Assembly (NCBI GenBank): GCA_002397355.1
Contig: DHAI01000046.1
Span: forward strand, 3,677-21,719
Source: Ruminococcaceae bacterium UBA4958
GTDB taxonomy: Bacteria; Bacillota; Clostridia; Oscillospirales; Acutalibacteraceae
Direction of reading: 5' to 3'
DNA: 18,043 nucleotides
In this document: positions 15,301 to 18,043 of the stretch, piece by piece
Position numbering within the stretch: position 1 is the stretch's first letter
Layout of the letters: the number at the start of each line of letters is the position of its first letter
Made by a program: the position numbers and the translations under genes
The notes under the pieces: generated by a model
What the model was told of the DNA's origin: nothing
Databases searched by the model: none
Seen by the model: the letters and a program-made list of their open reading frames with translations, nothing else

Positions 15301-15631
15301 GAGCAGCCACTTCATTTCCATTCTGCCCGACCGGCTGGGAGGGATTTACCAGTCTCTGCGGGACGAGCCGCCGGAGCGTGTCTCCGCCTCCATCGCCACC
15401 AAAGGACGCGCGACTTCGATGATGCGCATTCTGACCGCCTGTATGCGCCAGCACGGGAATATCCTGATCGGCGTCGCGCTGCAAACGGCCGGCGTTGCGC
15501 TCGGCTTTGCCCTGGCCGTGTTTTTCACGGCGTGCGGCGGCCTGTACCAGCTTTCCGCCACCGCGCTGCTCCTTTTCGAGCTGTTCTGGACGGCCGCCGT
15601 CGTTCTGGTACCGCGCGTCCGGCGTCCGTGA
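12335..15631 (+). CDS. Large membrane protein: disordered acidic/Pro-rich N-terminus plus degenerate P1-type ATPase-like C-terminus
   Basis: This is a 1098-residue protein with no recognised characterised relative. Residues 1 to about 540 are low-complexity, rich in Pro, Ala, Glu and Lys, with short basic and acidic blocks and an internal duplication. Residues about 545-1098 follow P1B-ATPase topology: four membrane helices (about 545-568, 583-607, 621-641, 648-665), a loop, two helices (741-759, 765-788), a soluble block (800-1040), and two final helices (1042-1065, 1070-1093). Helix 6 carries C775-V-C777-V-P779 near where CPC normally lies. The stretch 'GLGVSGAVGNRVILVGNAAL' (889-908) and following sequence resemble the nucleotide-binding and P domains. 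But DKTGT is replaced by D822-AQDL, TGD by T973-R-D975, and GDGxNDxP is absent, so ATP-driven transport is unlikely. The ATG at 12335 follows GGGAG, 19 nt after rlmB. Function unknown; a scaffold or regulatory pseudo-transporter is a guess. Confidence 0.8.
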   Translation: MKDERDVPRSDYSVDEILLEEEIRKRREKHAPEPRTKEKRTGGRGDGRSASRAAEEILHSARKALNMEAGGAPAGKPEEKKRPFFHRKKKREDLPPEDDIYYGIQLKSLDEYRRDYEETARLDTQTLRKAEECARQRRLELSAKDVPPAEKTISAAPTSVRQTAEQAEWKGFPQAGTQEEKPEAAAPAGMQAAMETGESAAAPADAAEETASAAFTPAEMQETAVETGENVAAHAKVKAEEAACPEASAPAGEKKTAPAPTGSPLQPDRQKELEKFLRRAELDAEDVFSPGKPATAPPVAPPTAPSTPVPTVLPGPETTPEQEPEIGIPKEPPGNMPPGKGPEIRGDAAGGSDEAPDSEAERPAEGREERMEPDNPAPIKEPAAPSAVKEETPVPPPENEPAERPPSPRYRADNFPAHVIELDCLDDALAAEAADYVPPVHAPEPIPFPAPEKDRNRAPAEAFSGEKAGPSSANGGPQSGNVSPIPVPEHAPELQPAKKRFRLFGSEEDTAVEEEPAPADDEQLDDYDSPEDAPSVGNELASGVRRLALRLAVTGICTAVLAAFSVLWEHPGVLPPALHNLVTEQALLATQLIFLVVAAAFSATAVWNGLQGLFTFQANSDSAAAVAVLATAAQAVAFLFTGIPANSHVYASLAALALFLNAAGKLNMEKRILRNFRFLTSPGQKYAVQTFDDYNTALQMTKGLDFEEPHIVYQTKTGFLRQFLSRSYAADDPSEHVSQLLAPVGFLASLVLCIAAAVISRDAGTALAAFTVSSCVCVPFAGLLSVNLPLSRLANISARCGGMAVGWDAVKRFGGANAMALDAQDLFPRGTVVLTGIQTFAGHRIDDAILGATALTDAVGGTLSDLFSQIVKSRRDILPHVDRPAYEDGLGVSGAVGNRVILVGNAALLKKHGIDAPSRDYEEKYLRAGRVPVYLAAGGVLVAMFLVCYRSDRRRAAELRRVEYNGVSLLVRTRDPNITPDLIAECFGLSSHFISILPDRLGGIYQSLRDEPPERVSASIATKGRATSMMRILTACMRQHGNILIGVALQTAGVALGFALAVFFTACGGLYQLSATALLLFELFWTAAVVLVPRVRRP
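12893..13048 (+). repeat. Imperfect tandem duplication inside the disordered N-terminal region
   Basis: Two copies about 90-93 nt apart encode PAGMQAAMETGESAAAPADA and PAEMQETAVETGENVAAHAK. At DNA level they share blocks such as CCGGCCG, AATGCAG (12901 and 12991) and GAGACGGGGGAAA (12917 and 13010). A 3-nt shift between the blocks keeps the reading frame. This indicates growth of the low-complexity region by unequal duplication. Confidence 0.65.
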
Positions 15632-15635
15632 CGGC

Positions 15636-15676
15636 CGCGGCGCGTTCGGCTCCAGGGAACGGGCCGGCGTTTTTTT
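15636..15676 (+). terminator. First of two tandem terminators after the pseudo-P-type ATPase gene
   Basis: The arms 15636-15647 and 15657-15669 form an imperfect stem (core CGTTC/GAACG and CGGC/GCCG, with a G-G mismatch and a bulged G) around a 9-nt loop. A run of seven Ts (15670-15676) follows. It begins 4 nt after the stop codon. Confidence 0.6.
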
Positions 15677-15695
15677 CCGAATCGTTTGCAGTGAA

Positions 15696-15731
15696 GCTGC
15701 GCAGGCTTTCAGGGCTTGCGCGGCCTTTTTT
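15696..15731 (+). terminator. Second tandem rho-independent terminator
   Basis: GCTGCGCAGGC (15696-15706) pairs along all 11 positions (two G-U pairs) with GCTTGCGCGGC (15714-15724) around a 7-nt loop, followed by C and six Ts. Immediately downstream, a further GC-rich hairpin occupies 15732-15766 (GTTCCCG/CGGGAAC enclosing GGCCGC/GCGGCC) without a U-tract. Together these insulate the following translation-factor gene. Confidence 0.8.
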
Positions 15732-15918
15732 GTTCCCGGGCCGCCCCGGCGGCCTGCCGCGGGAACGCCGGAGCTTTCCCTTCGAAACAAGCCGGAATCG
15801 GGGGAAATGACGGATTCGGGTGCCGTTTCTTCCGCAGAGAACTGATCTTTAATCATTATACACAAAATTTGTCAGATAGAATTGGCTTCGCAATTTCAAA
15901 AAAGGGAAGATTTCTGCA

Positions 15919-15947
15919 TTGTAATCTTTAGCCACTCAGGCTATAAT
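15919..15947 (+). promoter_or_regulatory. Promoter of the EF-G-like gene
   Basis: The -35 is TTGTAA (15919-15924), the spacer is 17 nt and the -10 is a perfect TATAAT (15942-15947). Predicted initiation near 15954 gives a leader of about 69 nt. In the leader, GGTTGAA (15960-15966) can pair with TTCAACC (15997-16003) just upstream of the AAAGGAG ribosome-binding site (16007-16013). The rest of 15767-15918 is AT-rich towards its end and holds no gene that I can recognise. Confidence 0.65.
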
Positions 15948-16022
15948 CGTAATAAAATCGGTTGAATAAATTGTATGCTTTATATAACTCCAGTTTTTCA
16001 ACCTTGAAAGGAGCGTTATCTG

Positions 16023-18043
16023 ATGAAACAATACGAGGCTGCCAACATCCTGAACATTGCGCTGACCGGCCACGGCGGCTCGGGCAAAACGACTCTGGCC
16101 GAAGCGATGCTGTACCTCTCCGGCGCTTCCGACCGCCTGGGCAGGGTGGGCGACGGGACGACCGTCACCGATTTCGACCCGGAGGAGATCCGCAGGAAGA
16201 GTTCCGTGACGACCGCCGTTGCCCCGCTGGAATGGAAAAACTATAAGATCAACCTGCTGGACGCCCCCGGGCTGTTCGATTTCGCCGGCGGCGTATGCGA
16301 AGCGGTGCGCGCAGCCGACTCCGCGCTGATTGCGGTTTCCGGAAAAGACGGCGTGTGCGTCGGCACGGAAAAAGCTTTCGCGGTCGCGGAGACCCGAAAG
16401 CTTTCCAAAATCTTTTTCGTGAACGGCCTCTGCGATGAAAGCGCTGACTTTTACAAGGTGTTTGAGCGCCTGAAGGCTTCTTTCGGCCCGTCCGTCTGTC
16501 CGGTCGTCGTTCCGTACATACGCGGCGGCCAGGCCAATATTTACGTCAATATGCTGGAGTATAAAGCGTACGAATACAGGAAGGGCAAGGCCGTGGAGGT
16601 CAAGATGCCGGATATGGGCGCGCGGCTGGACGGCCTGCGCACCGCTATCTACGAGGCGGTGGCCGAAACGAGCGACGAGATGTTCGAAAAGTATTTCTCC
16701 GGGGAACAGTTTACCCCGGAGGAGGTCATCGTCGGCATCAGCAAGGGCGTGAAGGCCGGCACCGTTTCTCCGGTTTTCTGCGGGGACGCGCTTCTGCTGA
16801 ACGGGATCGATCAGCTTCTCAACGGCCTGACCTGGCTGGCGCCGCCCGCCGCGGAAAAGGCGGCGGAGGTAGGGGAGGACGAGAACGGGAACCCCGTCGA
16901 GATCGCCGTAAACGACAAGGACCAGCCCGCCGCGGTGATTTTCAAAACCGTGGCCGATCCCTTCATCGGCAAGCTTTCCTATGTCAAGGTGATCGCGGGG
17001 AAGGTCGCCGGAGACAGCCAGCTCGTCGACGCGCGGACCGGCGAACAGATCCGCGTGGGCAAGACGCTCAGGATGCGCGGAAAAAAGCAGGAGGACGTGC
17101 CGTACATCGGCGCGGGCGACATCGGCGCGGTGCCGAAGCTCCAGAACGCGAAAACCGGCGATACGCTCTGCTCCCCGCTCCGCCAAGTGAAGCTCGCGGG
17201 TGTGGATTACCCGTCGCCGACTCTTTCCAAAGCAGTCCTGCCGAAGAACAAGGGGGAGGAGGATAAGGTTGCGCAGGGGATTATCCGTTTGGAGGAGGAA
17301 GATCCGACGATCCACTTCGCGACGAACGCGGAGACGCACCAGATGATCCTTTCCGGCATTGGCGAGCAGCACCTGGACGTCGTCGCCGCCAAGCTGAAAA
17401 AGAAGTTCGGCGTGGAGATCGTGCTGGAAGATCCCCGCGTCGCCTATCGGGAAACGATTCGAAAGAAGGTGCAGGTGCAGGGAAAATATAAAAAGCAGAC
17501 CGGCGGCCACGGCCAGTACGGCGACGTCTGGATCGAGTTCGAGCCGTGCGACAGCGAAAAAATGGAGTTCGGCGAGCGCGTCGTGGGCGGCGCGGTGCCG
17601 AGGAACTTCTTCCCGGCGGTGGAAAAGGGCCTGCGCGAGAGCGTGGAGAAAGGTCCGCTCGCCGGTTACCCGGTGGTCGGGCTGCGCGCAACGCTGTACG
17701 ACGGCTCCTACCACCCGGTGGATTCCTCCGAGATGTCGTTCAAGATGGCGGCGAACCTCGCCTACAAGGCCGGCATGCCGAAGGCCGGCCCGGCCCTGCT
17801 GGAGCCGATCGGCTTGCTGAAGTGCACCGTGCCGGACGACAACATGGGCGACGTGATGGGCGAGGTGAACAAGCGCCGCGGCCGCGTGCTCGGCATGGCG
17901 CCCGCAGATGCGGGTTACCAGACCGTCGAGGCGGAGGCGCCCGAGGCTGAAATGCACGACTTTACCATCTTCCTGCGGCAGGTGACGCAGGGCAGGGGCA
18001 GCTTCACCTTCCGCTTTGCCCGCTATGAGGAAGCGCCGCCGCA
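16023..18043 (+). CDS. Elongation factor G paralogue with degenerate GTPase motifs, 3' partial
   Basis: The frame is open to the window end (673 codons plus two bases). About 15-25 residues are probably missing, judged from the usual 690-700 length. It has EF-G domain order: G domain, domain II ('AVIFKTVADPFIGKLSYVKV'), domain III ('FATNAETHQMILSGIGEQHL'), domain IV ('GKYKKQTGGHGQYGDVWIEF', 'DGSYHPVDSSEMSFKMAA') and domain V ('MGDVMGEVNKRRGRVLGM'). The P-loop is intact (GHGGSGKT, 16-23). Switch I reads PEEIRRKSSV rather than ERGITI; G3 is D80-APG. G4, normally NKMD, reads N134-G-L-C137, so the Lys and guanine-recognising Asp are lost, although D138 follows. It resembles the clostridial second EF-G-type protein rather than canonical FusA. 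A role in ribosome translocation, recycling or protection is family inference; true GTP specificity is doubtful. AAAGGAG lies 9 nt before the ATG. Confidence 0.88.
   Translation, partial: MKQYEAANILNIALTGHGGSGKTTLAEAMLYLSGASDRLGRVGDGTTVTDFDPEEIRRKSSVTTAVAPLEWKNYKINLLDAPGLFDFAGGVCEAVRAADSALIAVSGKDGVCVGTEKAFAVAETRKLSKIFFVNGLCDESADFYKVFERLKASFGPSVCPVVVPYIRGGQANIYVNMLEYKAYEYRKGKAVEVKMPDMGARLDGLRTAIYEAVAETSDEMFEKYFSGEQFTPEEVIVGISKGVKAGTVSPVFCGDALLLNGIDQLLNGLTWLAPPAAEKAAEVGEDENGNPVEIAVNDKDQPAAVIFKTVADPFIGKLSYVKVIAGKVAGDSQLVDARTGEQIRVGKTLRMRGKKQEDVPYIGAGDIGAVPKLQNAKTGDTLCSPLRQVKLAGVDYPSPTLSKAVLPKNKGEEDKVAQGIIRLEEEDPTIHFATNAETHQMILSGIGEQHLDVVAAKLKKKFGVEIVLEDPRVAYRETIRKKVQVQGKYKKQTGGHGQYGDVWIEFEPCDSEKMEFGERVVGGAVPRNFFPAVEKGLRESVEKGPLAGYPVVGLRATLYDGSYHPVDSSEMSFKMAANLAYKAGMPKAGPALLEPIGLLKCTVPDDNMGDVMGEVNKRRGRVLGMAPADAGYQTVEAEAPEAEMHDFTIFLRQVTQGRGSFTFRFARYEEAPP

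Noticed and set aside
14117..15865. Minus-strand open frame opposite the P-type ATPase-like region
   Set aside because: It is low-complexity and Arg-rich, has no motifs, and runs through the tandem terminators of the plus-strand gene.
15845..15875. Minus-strand TATAAT-like promoter near 15860
   Set aside because: No -35 at acceptable spacing, and no minus-strand gene downstream.
15936..17957. Minus-strand open frame of about 670 codons opposite the EF-G-like gene
   Set aside because: The plus strand carries an unmistakable EF-G domain order. The reverse frame is a composition artefact.
1..18043. Mobile elements, CRISPR arrays, tRNA or rRNA genes
   Set aside because: No transposase-like protein, regularly spaced repeats, tRNA cloverleaf or rRNA sequence was seen anywhere in the window.

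Overview
The window looks like a high-GC chromosomal segment of a low-GC-phylum lineage, most likely a Clostridia/Oscillospirales-type Firmicute. This is inferred from purine-rich Shine-Dalgarno sequences, sigma-A-type promoters, U-tract terminators and the gene families present (PepT-like M20 peptidase, DedA, class II aldolase, OGG1-like glycosylase, clostridial-type EF-G paralogue). No mobile element, CRISPR array, tRNA or rRNA was seen. The first and last genes are cut by the window edges.

Layout. (1) 1-6414, plus strand: an oligopeptide/dipeptide ABC importer in the order solute-binding protein (5' truncated), OppD-like ATPase, OppF-like ATPase, OppB-like permease, OppC-like permease, followed by a PepT-like M20 metallopeptidase. 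This reads as one unit for peptide uptake and intracellular peptide cleavage. A strong intercistronic hairpin follows the binding-protein gene. (2) 6511-8070, plus strand: a two-gene cassette, visibly more AT-rich than its neighbours, with a CDF-type cation transporter carrying acidic metal-site motifs and a C39-like cysteine peptidase. (3) 8102-11124, minus strand: dedA, a probable small RNA or dedA leader, class II fructose-bisphosphate aldolase with its own promoter and terminator, and an 8-oxoguanine DNA glycosylase with its own promoter. (4) 11548-15631, plus strand: rlmB (TrmH-family rRNA methyltransferase), then a 1098-residue protein. Its N-terminal half is a disordered Pro/Ala/Glu-rich region, and its C-terminal half has the topology of a P1-type ATPase but has lost the signature catalytic motifs. 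Tandem terminators close this unit. (5) 16023-18043, plus strand: an EF-G paralogue, 3' truncated, whose guanine-specificity (G4) motif is degenerate.

The most unusual items are the apparent pseudo-P-type ATPase with its long disordered extension, the EF-G paralogue with an NGLC sequence in place of NKxD, the promoter-and-terminator-bounded structured RNA upstream of dedA, and the AT-richer CDF/C39 pair. All family assignments come from reading motifs by eye. No database search or folding calculation was run.
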